This document shows positions 15,623-25,414 of a stretch of 64,000 nucleotides of DNA, in pieces (position 1 is the stretch's first letter; each line of letters opens with the position of its first letter). The notes beneath the pieces were generated by a model. The model was not told the DNA's origin and searched no databases. It saw nothing but the letters and a program-made list of their open reading frames with translations. The translations under genes were made by a program, and so were the position numbers. This DNA is from Pedobacter sp. Leaf176 (GTDB lineage: Bacteria > Bacteroidota > Bacteroidia > Sphingobacteriales > Sphingobacteriaceae), in NCBI RefSeq assembly GCF_001424305.1, contig NZ_LMPD01000005.1, forward strand, positions 302,905 to 366,904, read 5' to 3'.

Positions 15623-17800
15623 TCAAAGTCGAATTTTTACACCACCATTTATCACAAAGCCATCTAAAGGCGCATAAATATCCCGGAAAACAGGATTGGA
15701 AATACTGCCTGTATAAATAGTATCAAACTTTGTTTGACGGGTATCAGTTATATTTTCAAAGTTAATGAATACCGAAAACCGCTCCCATATCTTTTCGGCC
15801 ATTAGCCCTGCTGTCCAGTAGCTTTTGCCTCTAACTCCATCATTTAGCTGCTGCGAACCAAAGTAGTAAGCCTCTGCACCAATTTTCCATTTGTCCTCTA
15901 CCTCATACATCAACACATTATTGAGCCGATGGCGAGATACCAGAGGATAAGTTGTATTAACATCATTGGTATTTTGGGTTACATCTGCAAGGGTATAACC
16001 CAAGAATAATTTAAAATCGCTGTAGGTTAACTTCACATTTGTTTCGATGCCTTTAGTATTTAGATTCCCCAAGGGCTGCTGATATTGTAAATTAGCATTG
16101 GTTAATGCAGTAAGCAGGATAGGATTATCTATTCTTGTATAAAAAAACAACTGGTTCACACTTAATCCAACCTGACCATCAAACATTGAAGTACGATAGT
16201 TGATGTCATAATTGGCACCATATGACCGCTCGGCCTTTGTGTTTGCTACATCTAACGGCAGTACATTCCGGAACTGAATGCGTTCGGCATCTTCTGTAAA
16301 TACAGTAGGCGCCTTATAGCCTAACCCACCACCCAACCGGGTAGAAAAGTGTTCAGTAATCTTCCATAAGCCCGATATCCTGGGTAAAAACAGAAAGCCA
16401 TAATCATTATGGTAGTCACCCCTTATACCTGTTTCCAAAGTAACTTTCGGGCTAATGTTAAATGTGTTTTGTACAAAGCCACCAATGGTATTGTAAGTAT
16501 AGCTTCGCAAAGGGAAGGTGTTATTCTTTTCCTCACCAAAGTGATCAGTTAAAAAATTCAGCCCTACCACCCAGTCTGCTTTCTCTCCGTTTCGGGTATA
16601 GTTGGCCTCAGTATACGATGCTACCTGAACTCCTGAGAAACGATAGTCTGGCAAAGTGATGGTGCGGTCAAAGTAGCTGACACTATTTTTAAATGTTAGC
16701 TTTTCTTGATCATTTAACTTATGATCAAGCTGTAACTGGCTACTGTATCTGCCAGTTTTGTTCTCTTCAAAATAAGAATTCTGATCGCTTCCATGGCCTT
16801 TAATAAAGTCCAGGTCACCTCCAATACGGTTTTCAACCGTGGCATTGATTCCGACATTCAGCGTGGTACGCTCATTCAAATAGATCCATAGTTTTGGATT
16901 AAGGGTATAGCGGTTAAACCTGGGAATGGCTGTTAAGCCAAGGCTTGATGGATCATAAGGTGAGCCATGATTGTAGGCTGCATAAATTGTAGTCCCTACC
17001 TTGTTAAACTTTTCACCATAAAATACACTGGCATCAATGCCTTTTGCCGAAGTGCCATTTAGCAAAAAGTCTAATTGCCGTTCATCGGTGGGTGTTTTGG
17101 AAACCAAATTAACCAATCCTGCAATCGCACCACCCCCATACAAGGTTGAAGAAGACCCTTTGATCACCTCTACCTGCTTTAAATCCAGGGGTGCAACCTG
17201 TAATAAGCCCAAACCACCTGAAAAGCCAGAATACAAAGGGAAGCCGTCACGTATGATCTGCGTGTACTTACCATCAAGACCCTGAATTCGAATAGCTGCA
17301 TTACCACTGGTTGCTGATGTTTGCTGAGTTTGGATACCTGTACTTTCGGCAAGAAGCATGCGGATATCTCCTGGCTTCATATTGGCCTTTTCTCCTAGTT
17401 CCTCACCTGATATCACCTCCACGCGCGTAGGGATGTTGTCAATAGTTCGGCTGCTCCTGGTGGAGGTAACTGCGACCTGTTCCAGCTCTTCACCTTCTGC
17501 CTGTTCTAGTAGAACGATTAGAGGCTCTGTATTAGACAGAGGAAATGCGAGGGTGTCAACTTTGGCGGCATATCCAACGTACCGGTACTCAATGGAATGA
17601 ATGCCGTTTGGAATATCAGAAAAAGTGACTTGACCCTGGGCATTGGTAGACAAAGCTTTTTTAAGGTCATTTATGGTCACTGTAGCGCCAATTAAAGGCT
17701 CTTTAGATTCTGTATTTTTTAAAATTACAGTAAAATTATTTTGGGCAAAGGCAGTAATAGAACATGCCACTGCAACAAAAAGCATAATGAATCTTTTCAT
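15623..17800 (-). CDS. TonB-dependent outer-membrane receptor
   Basis: 725 residues: signal peptide (FVAVACSITAFAQ), a carboxypeptidase-regulatory-like domain (about 20-105), a plug domain (VTSTRSSRTIDNIPTRVEVI to LVNLVSKTP) and a beta-barrel that ends in aromatic/basic residues (VNGGVKIRL). Closest in layout to siderophore or metal-chelate receptors; no SusD partner is present. In this position, between metal exporters, it may take up a metal chelate, but no ligand can be named from sequence. Confidence 0.9.
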   Translation of the reverse strand: MKRFIMLFVAVACSITAFAQNNFTVILKNTESKEPLIGATVTINDLKKALSTNAQGQVTFSDIPNGIHSIEYRYVGYAAKVDTLAFPLSNTEPLIVLLEQAEGEELEQVAVTSTRSSRTIDNIPTRVEVISGEELGEKANMKPGDIRMLLAESTGIQTQQTSATSGNAAIRIQGLDGKYTQIIRDGFPLYSGFSGGLGLLQVAPLDLKQVEVIKGSSSTLYGGGAIAGLVNLVSKTPTDERQLDFLLNGTSAKGIDASVFYGEKFNKVGTTIYAAYNHGSPYDPSSLGLTAIPRFNRYTLNPKLWIYLNERTTLNVGINATVENRIGGDLDFIKGHGSDQNSYFEENKTGRYSSQLQLDHKLNDQEKLTFKNSVSYFDRTITLPDYRFSGVQVASYTEANYTRNGEKADWVVGLNFLTDHFGEEKNNTFPLRSYTYNTIGGFVQNTFNISPKVTLETGIRGDYHNDYGFLFLPRISGLWKITEHFSTRLGGGLGYKAPTVFTEDAERIQFRNVLPLDVANTKAERSYGANYDINYRTSMFDGQVGLSVNQLFFYTRIDNPILLTALTNANLQYQQPLGNLNTKGIETNVKLTYSDFKLFLGYTLADVTQNTNDVNTTYPLVSRHRLNNVLMYEVEDKWKIGAEAYYFGSQQLNDGVRGKSYWTAGLMAEKIWERFSVFINFENITDTRQTKFDTIYTGSISNPVFRDIYAPLDGFVINGGVKIRL

Positions 17801-17843
17801 TGAAGAAATTAATATTTACCCTTATGGGTACTAATAAAATATT

Positions 17844-18170
17844 TTAAACTTTTAGAGAGCCGAGGGTAAACCGGGGTGGTTGCCACACGGAAGGGCTAAT
17901 CCTGATTGGAGTGCCTGAATTAATAGTAATAATAAAAACACCTTTTACAGGACGATAAGTTAGCAAAAGAGGTGGTTGCTGTGGAAGTAAAATCGAAAAT
18001 GGACACCGGGTGCAATTACAAAAAGGATTGCAAACACTTCTATCGGGTTTGTCTTTGCCAGCCTTACTCACTTCTATTTTAATGTAGCTATTTATAATAT
18101 CCTTATCCTTACATGGATCAAAACCAGTAAAGATCATTAAGACAGTCATAAAAATAGCGAACAGCTTCAT
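17844..18170 (-). CDS. DUF6660-like small Cys-containing exported protein
   Basis: About 108 residues from the ATG at 18170 (a TTG at 18197 is the only upstream alternative). It has a hydrophobic leader (MKLFAIFMTVLMIFTGFDPC), a CNPFCNCTRCP cysteine cluster and a C-terminus with WQPPRF. The layout matches short DUF6660-type proteins found beside metal receptors in Bacteroidota. It precedes the TonB receptor in transcription order. A metal-binding role is likely but unproven. Confidence 0.65.
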   Translation of the reverse strand: MKLFAIFMTVLMIFTGFDPCKDKDIINSYIKIEVSKAGKDKPDRSVCNPFCNCTRCPFSILLPQQPPLLLTYRPVKGVFIITINSGTPIRISPSVWQPPRFTLGSLKV

Positions 18171-18352
18171 TGAGGCCAAAGATAATGTTATTATCAAAAC
18201 AGTTTGTGATACTCGAACGGAAATAAATTTCCATTCCCCAAGGATTTTACATAAAGCTGGAATAATAGGATGGTAGCTCTTGAATTACCAAATAATGATG
18301 AGTTATTGATAGATGTTAAAGTATTGTATAATAACTTTTATATGCCAAATGA

Positions 18353-18568
18353 CTAACTACAACAGCTACTACCTTCCTGAATAGGAGGACAGGGAACAGT
18401 ACCAAAACTACAGAATACACAACAATCGCCTAAATTAGGTTTGATTTGTGCTTTACAGCTTTCACATTCGTAAAAGTACTGACAAGCATCCGTTGGCATT
18501 ACCTCTTCTTTTTTATACCCACATGAAGGACAGGTAATGGTAGAATTTAATTGAATTTCTTTAGCCAT
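18353..18568 (-). CDS. GDCCVxC domain protein
   Basis: 71 residues with a CPSCG/CESC pair and the name-giving GDCCVFC at 47-53, in a family that sometimes uses selenocysteine; here the codon is cysteine. Such proteins accompany mercury transport genes. It follows MerTP after only 5 bases and is in the same operon. The role is probably thiol-based mercury handling; this is inference from context. Confidence 0.85.
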   Translation of the reverse strand: MAKEIQLNSTITCPSCGYKKEEVMPTDACQYFYECESCKAQIKPNLGDCCVFCSFGTVPCPPIQEGSSCCS

Positions 18569-18573
18569 TTTTA

Positions 18574-19173
18574 TTAGGGTTTAATATTTGTTACTTGGTA
18601 ACCAGTTCTGTTTATCTGAGATTTTAAACTATCAACTGAAATCTTTTTAGGGTCATAAGTCACCCTTGTTTCAGCTTTTTCGTAGGAGGTTAAGCTTTTC
18701 GCTACACCAGAAACCTTAGAAAGTGTCCCATCAATGTGTGCGGTACAACTGGCACAGGACATGCCTCTAACCGAAAAATTAACCGATTTCAAATTACTTT
18801 GTTGTTGAACATTAGTCAATTTTGCAGGCGCATCATATAGGGCTGATGAATAATAGGGAAAAGCAAGAAGTAGACCTGAAAAGAGTGTAATGAAAAGTAA
18901 TGCTTTTTTAGATTTCATAAAAGATGAACTTTCACACTGGCAGTCTTCTTCTTTCTGCGATTTTTTAGATAACTGCTGATACCAGGCGAAAGCAAGAACA
19001 ATTACGGTGACCCCTATTAAATAAGGGCGAGCAGGTTCTACCCAGGAAAAAAATGAGGCCATACCAAAAGTTCCTGTAATTAACGCAAGCAGCGGAGTTA
19101 TACAGCATAATGATGCTGCAAATGCAGATAACAACCCCACACCTACTAATCCTGACCTTTCTCTTGTTTTCAT
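18574..19173 (-). CDS. merT: Mercuric transport fusion protein MerTP
   Basis: 199 residues combining MerT (three membrane helices; Cys23-Cys24 in LCCITP, Cys78 and Cys80 in the loop) with a C-terminal MerP-like HMA domain (GMSCASC, Cys140/Cys143). It imports Hg(II) for intracellular reduction. The start ATG overlaps the stop of arsR by 4 bases, so the pair is translationally coupled. No merA reductase is in the window, so the fate of imported mercury is unclear; another soft metal is possible. Confidence 0.88.
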   Translation of the reverse strand: MKTRERSGLVGVGLLSAFAASLCCITPLLALITGTFGMASFFSWVEPARPYLIGVTVIVLAFAWYQQLSKKSQKEEDCQCESSSFMKSKKALLFITLFSGLLLAFPYYSSALYDAPAKLTNVQQQSNLKSVNFSVRGMSCASCTAHIDGTLSKVSGVAKSLTSYEKAETRVTYDPKKISVDSLKSQINRTGYQVTNIKP

Positions 19174-19550
19174 ATTTGTTTGATTTGATGATTTGGAGTA
19201 GTTATATGTGTAAATAAAGGCTTTAATAATTCTATATGACGAGGCTCAATGGAGTAATAGATCGTTTGAGCTACTTTGCGGGCTTTAATAATTCCCCCGT
19301 CCTTCATTTTACGTAGGTGCTGAGAAATAGCAGGAGTACTCATACCTAAAATATCTGCTAAATCACAGGGGCATAACTCAAATTCTGTTTCTAAAAGAAA
19401 TAGAATTTGAAGCCTTACTTCATTTCCGGTGAGGGCAAGTATATTACTTAATTGAAAAAAGGATGACTTATTAGCTCGTAAAAGCTCTTTACAGCCCTTT
19501 ATCTGATTCAAATCGGCTAATACCCTAATACAAGTTTCCAGTTTTTCCAT
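19170..19550 (-). CDS. ArsR/SmtB-family metal-responsive repressor of the merTP operon
   Basis: 126 residues with a winged helix: TGNEVRLQILFLLETE, recognition helix MSTPAISQHLRKMKDGG and a wing ending YYSIEP. Cys60 and Cys62 in ELCPCDLADIL form the alpha-3-type metal site of CadC/ArsR proteins, and Cys7 and Cys20 may add ligands. Metal binding releases it from DNA. An inverted repeat lies 24-45 bases upstream of its start. Confidence 0.87.
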   Translation of the reverse strand: MEKLETCIRVLADLNQIKGCKELLRANKSSFFQLSNILALTGNEVRLQILFLLETEFELCPCDLADILGMSTPAISQHLRKMKDGGIIKARKVAQTIYYSIEPRHIELLKPLFTHITTPNHQIKQI

Positions 19551-19573
19551 TGATCAAATATAGTGACTATTAC

Positions 19574-19595
19574 TATTTAAGCAAATACTTAAATA
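19574..19595 (-). promoter_or_regulatory. Putative ArsR operator
   Basis: TATTTAAG and CTTAAATA form a perfect inverted repeat with a 6-base spacer, immediately upstream of the ArsR-MerTP operon. AT-rich imperfect palindromes of this size are typical ArsR/SmtB sites. Confidence 0.55.
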
Positions 19596-19633
19596 CAAAT
19601 CTTACCTCTACGTGTTCAACGTTCATTAAAGTA

Positions 19634-22177
19634 TCAATCGAGTTTCACATTTTTTAGCCGTAGCGAGTTTAGAATTACAGATACTGAACTTAAGCTCATG
19701 GCTAATGCCGCAATCATTGGAGAAAGCAGGATTCCAAAAAATGGATACAAAACGCCTGCTGCAATTGGAATTCCCAGTACATTGTAGCCTAGGGCAAAAA
19801 ACAGGTTCCCCCTGATGTTTCCCATAACCTTATGGCTCAGTAGCCTTGCTTTAGCGATCCCGTTCAGGTCGCCTTTCACCAAAGTGATAGCAGCGCTTTG
19901 GATGGCCACATCCGTTCCTGTACCCATTGCTATTCCAATATCTGCCTGCGACAATGCAGGGGCATCATTTATGCCATCGCCAGCCATAGCTACTTTTTTT
20001 CCTTTTTGCTGTAACCGTTTAATTTCGTTCAGTTTATCTTCGGGCAGCATTTGAGCTTTATATCCATCAAGGCTTAAAGTTTCACTCACTGCCTTTGCGG
20101 TATCTTCATTATCTCCGGTAAACATGAATACCTGTAAGCCTTCCTTTTGTAACTTACCAATGGCTTCTTTACTTGATTCCTTAATTTTATCAGAAATGAC
20201 TACAAATCCAATAGCATGATCACCAACTGCTAAGTAGGAAACTGTTTTACCTTGTTTTTGCTCGTCCTTAACCTGTTCCATTAGTTCAGGCGAAATGGCT
20301 GCATGAACCTGTTCCATTAGTTTTTCGTTACCAAGAGCCAGGTTTTCCTTGTTAAAAATCCCAATGACCCCTTTTCCGGTAACAGCTTCAAAATGTTCAA
20401 TAGGTAATTGTTTTATCTGCTTTTGTTCCCCGTAGCGTATGGTCGCCTGAGCAAGTGGATGCTCAGAACTGCTGTTTAAGGAGATGATCCTTTGAAGGAT
20501 ATCCTGCACTGTAAAAGCAGCATCTGCGCTGATCACCTTTTCAACCGATGGTTTGCCTTCGGTGACCGTACCTGTCTTATCAATCACAACGATGTCAATG
20601 GCATTCAACTTTTCCAGTGATTCCGCATTTTTTATGAGCACGCCTGACTTTGCTCCCTTTCCAACACCCACCATAACAGACATTGGGGTCGCAAGGCCAA
20701 GTGCGCATGGGCAGGCTATAATCAGCACCGCTATTGCGTTTACAAAAGCATATACATAAGAAGGCTCTGGCCCATATACTGCCCAAATGATAAAGGTCAC
20801 TACGGCAATAAAAACAACAATAGGAACAAAGTAGCCGGAAATCTTATCAGCCAGCTTCTGGATGGGTGCCTTTGAGCGGCTTGCAGAATTGACCATGTCA
20901 ATGATTTGGGATAGCAGGGTTTCCGATCCTACTTTCTCAGCCAGCATGGTAAAAGTTTTATTTCCGTTAATGGTTCCTGAACTCACCTTATCTCCCGGTT
21001 TTTTATCTACAGAAATGGGTTCCCCGGAAATCATCGATTCATCGATGGTAACCTCTCCTGTCTTAATACTTCCGTCAACAGGTACTTTCTCCCCTGGTTT
21101 TACCCGAAGCAGGTCCCCTTTTTGTATGTCATCAATAGCAACCGTTGTTTCTTTTTCGTCCACGATCCTGGTGGCCTGATTGGGTGCCAGTTTCAACAGT
21201 TCTTTGATGGCACTATTTGTCTTGCCATGCGCCCGTGCTTCTAAAAGTTGCCCAAGCAACACCAGCGTCAAAATCACAGCTGCAGCTTCAAAATATACAT
21301 AGACGTTACCCGAATGGGTCTTAAACTGGTCTGGGAAAATACCGGGAAATAATAAAGCCAGTAAGCTAAATAACCAGGCCACTCCCGCCCCAATACCAAT
21401 TAAGGTAAACATGTTCAGGTTCCAGGTCACCACCGACCTCCATGCACGCTCAAAGAACATCCAGGTTGCATAAAATACGACCGGAATTGAAAAAGCAAAC
21501 TGCACCCAGTTCCAGTAACGAAGCTCCATCAAATTAAACAGCGGATTTCCGGGGATCATCTCCGACATGGAAATAATGAAGATCGGAACGGTAAACAGTG
21601 CCGCTATCTTAAATTTACGGAGCAACCGGTCATAGGTCTGGTCTTCTTCTTTATCAGAGCCACCGCCTCCAATTGGAACTAAATCCATTCCACATATCGG
21701 ACAGGCTCCCGGCTGATCCCGGATAATCTCCGGATGCATAGGGCAGCTATATTGTGTAGCCAGCTTTTGAACGGGCTGTTGAACAAGATCCATTCCGCAA
21801 ACCGGACAATCACCAGGCTTGTCGTAAGTTTTATCTCCCTGGCAATGCATGGGACAATAATACTTACCTGTTCCTGATTTAGTTATTGTTTTAGGATGAT
21901 CTGCTTCAGGATGACCGGCATAGACAGGAGACGGCAATACCTTGTTATGGGGTAAATCTCCATGGTGATCCCCTGCCATCAGGATTTTATAATCACCAGC
22001 TTTAGATAAAGCTTCCTGTAATATCTCTGTTGGCACATGCTGTTCCATAGTAATGACCGCTACCGGGGGAACTAAGGTAACCCCTGCAGAAATCCCATGG
22101 ATTCCATTTAAGGCAAACTCCACTTTTTTGCTGCATCCCTGGCAGCTCATTCCACTTATTTGATAGGTATGCTTCAT
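19634..22177 (-). CDS. copA: Copper-type P1B ATPase with HMA and two heavy-metal-binding domains
   Basis: 847 residues. N-terminal HMA domain (GMSCQGC, Cys12/Cys15), then two short CPMH...CPxCGMDL heavy-metal-binding domains (about 105-133 and 142-168), then the ATPase core with ACPCALGLATP, DKTGTVTEGK and GDGINDAPAL. The core matches Cu(I)/Ag(I) exporters. It pumps copper from cytoplasm to periplasm, where the multicopper oxidase encoded 11 bases upstream can oxidise it. Last gene of the copper cluster. Confidence 0.92.
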   Translation of the reverse strand: MKHTYQISGMSCQGCSKKVEFALNGIHGISAGVTLVPPVAVITMEQHVPTEILQEALSKAGDYKILMAGDHHGDLPHNKVLPSPVYAGHPEADHPKTITKSGTGKYYCPMHCQGDKTYDKPGDCPVCGMDLVQQPVQKLATQYSCPMHPEIIRDQPGACPICGMDLVPIGGGGSDKEEDQTYDRLLRKFKIAALFTVPIFIISMSEMIPGNPLFNLMELRYWNWVQFAFSIPVVFYATWMFFERAWRSVVTWNLNMFTLIGIGAGVAWLFSLLALLFPGIFPDQFKTHSGNVYVYFEAAAVILTLVLLGQLLEARAHGKTNSAIKELLKLAPNQATRIVDEKETTVAIDDIQKGDLLRVKPGEKVPVDGSIKTGEVTIDESMISGEPISVDKKPGDKVSSGTINGNKTFTMLAEKVGSETLLSQIIDMVNSASRSKAPIQKLADKISGYFVPIVVFIAVVTFIIWAVYGPEPSYVYAFVNAIAVLIIACPCALGLATPMSVMVGVGKGAKSGVLIKNAESLEKLNAIDIVVIDKTGTVTEGKPSVEKVISADAAFTVQDILQRIISLNSSSEHPLAQATIRYGEQKQIKQLPIEHFEAVTGKGVIGIFNKENLALGNEKLMEQVHAAISPELMEQVKDEQKQGKTVSYLAVGDHAIGFVVISDKIKESSKEAIGKLQKEGLQVFMFTGDNEDTAKAVSETLSLDGYKAQMLPEDKLNEIKRLQQKGKKVAMAGDGINDAPALSQADIGIAMGTGTDVAIQSAAITLVKGDLNGIAKARLLSHKVMGNIRGNLFFALGYNVLGIPIAAGVLYPFFGILLSPMIAALAMSLSSVSVILNSLRLKNVKLD

Positions 22178-22188
22178 GATGCTTATAA

Positions 22189-24945
22189 TTAATAGGTGAG
22201 TGTAAGTCCGCCCCCATAACCCATATCGCTGTCGTAATGGGTGGAAAGAGAAAAGTATTTGGTCACAATGTATCTGAAACCGGCCATATATTCTTTATCG
22301 GTATTGGCCATAAAGTTAAACCGTAACCTGCTGGTCAAGGGAACATCTTCACGCATCAGCTGAAACCGTAATTTTCCTTTACTGTCTAGTCTTGCCTCGG
22401 CTGTGACCAGCATAGGAAGAATGTACTGCGCACCGATCACGGCTGCCTTTCTGTTCTTTTGATTGCTGAGCTGCCCAAAAAGGTTATTTTCCCTTTCATT
22501 GCTCATGCTGTTGTAATGGTAGTCAAAACCGACAAACGGCATTAGCCATTGCATTCTGCCAATGTAACGCCCAAAGTAAGTTTCACTCTCAATCCCATGT
22601 TCTGATTTTAAACCAACCCTCCACTCTGTAGATAATCTATAACGGGTATTGGCAAACATCAGCTCTCCATCACTACCATTACTTTCCAGTCCAATACTGG
22701 CCATTGGGTGATATTTCCTATCATCGGCAGATAACTTCTTCCAGGCAAGCTTTGTATCGGGCAGTTCAGGATTAGGCGGGGAGTTTTCATAACTAAAGAC
22801 CCGGCCCATACCACTCATCATATGGTAAAGAATATGGCAGTGAAAAAACCAGTCGCCTCCCTTTTCACTGGCCGCAAACTCAATCGTATCTCTTTCCATT
22901 GGCATAATGTCAAGAACGTTTTTCATTGGCGCATTTTCACCCTGCCCGTTAATCACCCTGAAGTCATGGCCATGCAGGTGCATGGGATGTCGCATCATAC
23001 TATTGTTATACATAATGATGCGTACATTTTCGCCTTTTTTGATCAGGATCTTATCAGTTTCTGAAACCGCCTTATTATCCAGCGTCCAGACATAACGGTT
23101 CATATTCCCGGTCAGATCGAATTTGAGTTCTTTCCATGGCCCTTTTGGTAGCGTTGTCATTTTTGGATCCCGGAGCATATTGTAATTCAGGGTTACGATA
23201 TCCAAACTTTCAGGAGCCATATTCATTCCTGCCATACTTTTGTCGTTAGGCATCTGCATGCCAGGAGCATCAGTTTTCTTGCTTTCGGACTCCGGACTTT
23301 CTTCACCTGTAATTTCGGGATACATCACCGTATTCATATCCATGATCTGGTTCTGCATCTTCATGCCATCCATTTCAATCATATTTCCCTGCATGTCCAT
23401 CATGTCGTTCATCATTTTCATGCCGGCGAAATATTTAGGTCTCTTCAGTTTTACTGCAGAAACTTTTTCTCCGCTCCCCAGCCACAAGGATGCTGATTTG
23501 GTACGGTCCTCCGGTGTAACTAAAAATTCATAACTCTTGTTTTCAGGAATAGTCACCACCACATCGTAGGTTTCAGAAACAGCAATGATCAGCCTATCCA
23601 CCTCTACAGGTTCAACATCATTTCCATCAGTGGCAACCACGGTAATCTTGCCTCCCGCATATTTCAGCCAGAAATAATCAGATGCGCCTCCATTTGCAAT
23701 GCGCAGCCTGACCTTATCACCAGCTTTAAACTGGGGCTGTTCATTTTGGTTTTTGCCGTTGATCAGGAAGTTCTCATAATATACATCACTGACATCCATG
23801 GCCGTCATGCGTTTCCATTCATTGTTTACCTTAGTCTTGAAGTTTCCGCTTTTTATAGCCTCTCCATAGTTTTGTGTTGCCCCTTTTTGTATAGCAAACC
23901 AATCAGTCGCATTTTTTAAGCTGCGATGTACTTCTTCAGGTTTCATATCCGTCCACTCACTTAAAGTAATTGGTATTGTCGGAATATCCCACTCTTTTCT
24001 TTTATTCATGATAAAAGCGCCGTACATGCCAATCTGTTCCTGAAACATACTATGACTATGATACCAGTGGGTACCGTGCTGAACGATCGGAAATTTGTAG
24101 ACGTAAGTAGTGTGGGGCATAATTGGCATCTGCGTTAAAAAAGGTACCCCATCCATTTTGTTAGGCAGGAAAAGGCCATGCCAGTGAAGGGAGGTTTCTT
24201 CATCAAGATTATTATGCACATAAATCAGAGCGGTGTCGCCTTCGGTAAATGTTAAGGTAGGCATTGGAATCTGGCCATTTACTGCAATTGCCCGCTTTGA
24301 TTTTTTTCCATAGGTTACCGTAGTATCTGCGACGTATAGATCGTAGCGCACTGTACGGGGCGGCGTACTGCTGGTAATGGTTTTTATCGGGCCTAAATTC
24401 GCTTTTGCCTTTCTGATATTAGCCATAGTGGCGTCATCATCTCCCATCTGCATTCCTTTTATATATTCCATACTGCCCGGCTTTTTAGCTTCCTCTTTCA
24501 TGGGCATATCCATTCCATCATGCTTTATTGGTGTTGTCTTAGGAACTTCTTTCACGAGTTTCATTCCACATTTAGGACAGTTGCCCGGTTTAGAAGCATG
24601 GATTTCCGTATGCATCGGGCAGGTATAGGACACTGCGTGCATAGACTTATCTGTAATCTTTTTTTGAGAAGGCGTTTTCATGCCGCCCATATCACCCATC
24701 TTTTCGGATTGACTTTTTTTGGCCGGTACGGCTTTTTTAACCGGAACGCTTTTTTTCTTTTCAGCGACCAGCTTCATCCCGCATTTCGGACAATTGCCAG
24801 GCTCGCTACTCTGAATTTCGGGATGCATTGGGCAGGTATAGACTACCGGCTGTTGTTTTTGCTGCAATGAGATGGTCTGTCCTTCGTGCGCAGAGGCGAA
24901 CCCGTACAAACCCATCAGCAAAATGTATACTACTAGTTTTTTCAT
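22189..24945 (-). CDS. Multicopper oxidase fused to a CopB-like outer-membrane barrel
   Basis: 918 residues: signal peptide (GFASAH), two CPMHPE...CPKCGMKL metal-binding domains (about 35-60 and 108-133), a full three-domain multicopper oxidase with HWHG, HGTHWYHSHS, HPMHLHGH and the type-1 site HCHILYHMMSGM, and a Met/His/Asp-rich insert. After residue about 725 the chain continues into about 190 residues resembling CopB (YFGRYIGRMQWLMPFVGFDY, ending GYGGGLTLTY). CopA oxidises Cu(I) and CopB is an outer-membrane protein, normally separate genes. The fusion would tether the oxidase to the outer membrane. Confidence 0.87.
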   Translation of the reverse strand: MKKLVVYILLMGLYGFASAHEGQTISLQQKQQPVVYTCPMHPEIQSSEPGNCPKCGMKLVAEKKKSVPVKKAVPAKKSQSEKMGDMGGMKTPSQKKITDKSMHAVSYTCPMHTEIHASKPGNCPKCGMKLVKEVPKTTPIKHDGMDMPMKEEAKKPGSMEYIKGMQMGDDDATMANIRKAKANLGPIKTITSSTPPRTVRYDLYVADTTVTYGKKSKRAIAVNGQIPMPTLTFTEGDTALIYVHNNLDEETSLHWHGLFLPNKMDGVPFLTQMPIMPHTTYVYKFPIVQHGTHWYHSHSMFQEQIGMYGAFIMNKRKEWDIPTIPITLSEWTDMKPEEVHRSLKNATDWFAIQKGATQNYGEAIKSGNFKTKVNNEWKRMTAMDVSDVYYENFLINGKNQNEQPQFKAGDKVRLRIANGGASDYFWLKYAGGKITVVATDGNDVEPVEVDRLIIAVSETYDVVVTIPENKSYEFLVTPEDRTKSASLWLGSGEKVSAVKLKRPKYFAGMKMMNDMMDMQGNMIEMDGMKMQNQIMDMNTVMYPEITGEESPESESKKTDAPGMQMPNDKSMAGMNMAPESLDIVTLNYNMLRDPKMTTLPKGPWKELKFDLTGNMNRYVWTLDNKAVSETDKILIKKGENVRIIMYNNSMMRHPMHLHGHDFRVINGQGENAPMKNVLDIMPMERDTIEFAASEKGGDWFFHCHILYHMMSGMGRVFSYENSPPNPELPDTKLAWKKLSADDRKYHPMASIGLESNGSDGELMFANTRYRLSTEWRVGLKSEHGIESETYFGRYIGRMQWLMPFVGFDYHYNSMSNERENNLFGQLSNQKNRKAAVIGAQYILPMLVTAEARLDSKGKLRFQLMREDVPLTSRLRFNFMANTDKEYMAGFRYIVTKYFSLSTHYDSDMGYGGGLTLTY

Positions 24946-24950
24946 CTTTA

Positions 24951-25412
24951 TTAATTTTTTAAAAGACTGTCTTTTGTTTTTTCTATCCAGTCCAGGATCA
25001 AGTCCTGTTCAGCTTTTGTAAGTCGGGCATTCCTATGTATCAGTGTATAGGAACTGATAGGCATCGTGCCATCTTCTATACTGCCTGTTATTGCTTTTAG
25101 CTTGCTTTGCTGTCTGCGTGAGGAGTACTTGCCAAACTCATTAAAATTGAGCTCTTGTTTTCCTTCTCTGATATGCCAGGCAAGCCACCATCCACCAGGC
25201 TGTATATTTGCGTACCAGGGATAACGGGTATTGTTACTATGACAGTCGTAACAGGAGGTTTTCAAAATTCCCTGCACTTTTTCTGGTACAGGATAAGTGC
25301 GGCTAATATCGGCAGGGTAAGCCTGAATGCTGATATTTCGTTCAGGCTGAATAAACTGGATAACTACCAGCAACCCTGATAAAAACAAAAGACTTTTTGT
25401 TACCCTGCCCAT
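24951..25412 (-). CDS. Haem-binding domain protein (single CxxCH)
   Basis: 153 residues with an N-terminal membrane anchor, a c-type haem site CYDCHSNNTRYPWY and a C-terminal LTKAEQDLILDWI helix. It fits the haem_bd family common in Bacteroidota. Placed 5 bases before the multicopper oxidase gene, it could pass electrons to or from the copper proteins; this is inference. Confidence 0.8.
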   Translation of the reverse strand: MGRVTKSLLFLSGLLVVIQFIQPERNISIQAYPADISRTYPVPEKVQGILKTSCYDCHSNNTRYPWYANIQPGGWWLAWHIREGKQELNFNEFGKYSSRRQQSKLKAITGSIEDGTMPISSYTLIHRNARLTKAEQDLILDWIEKTKDSLLKN

Positions 25413-25414
25413 GA

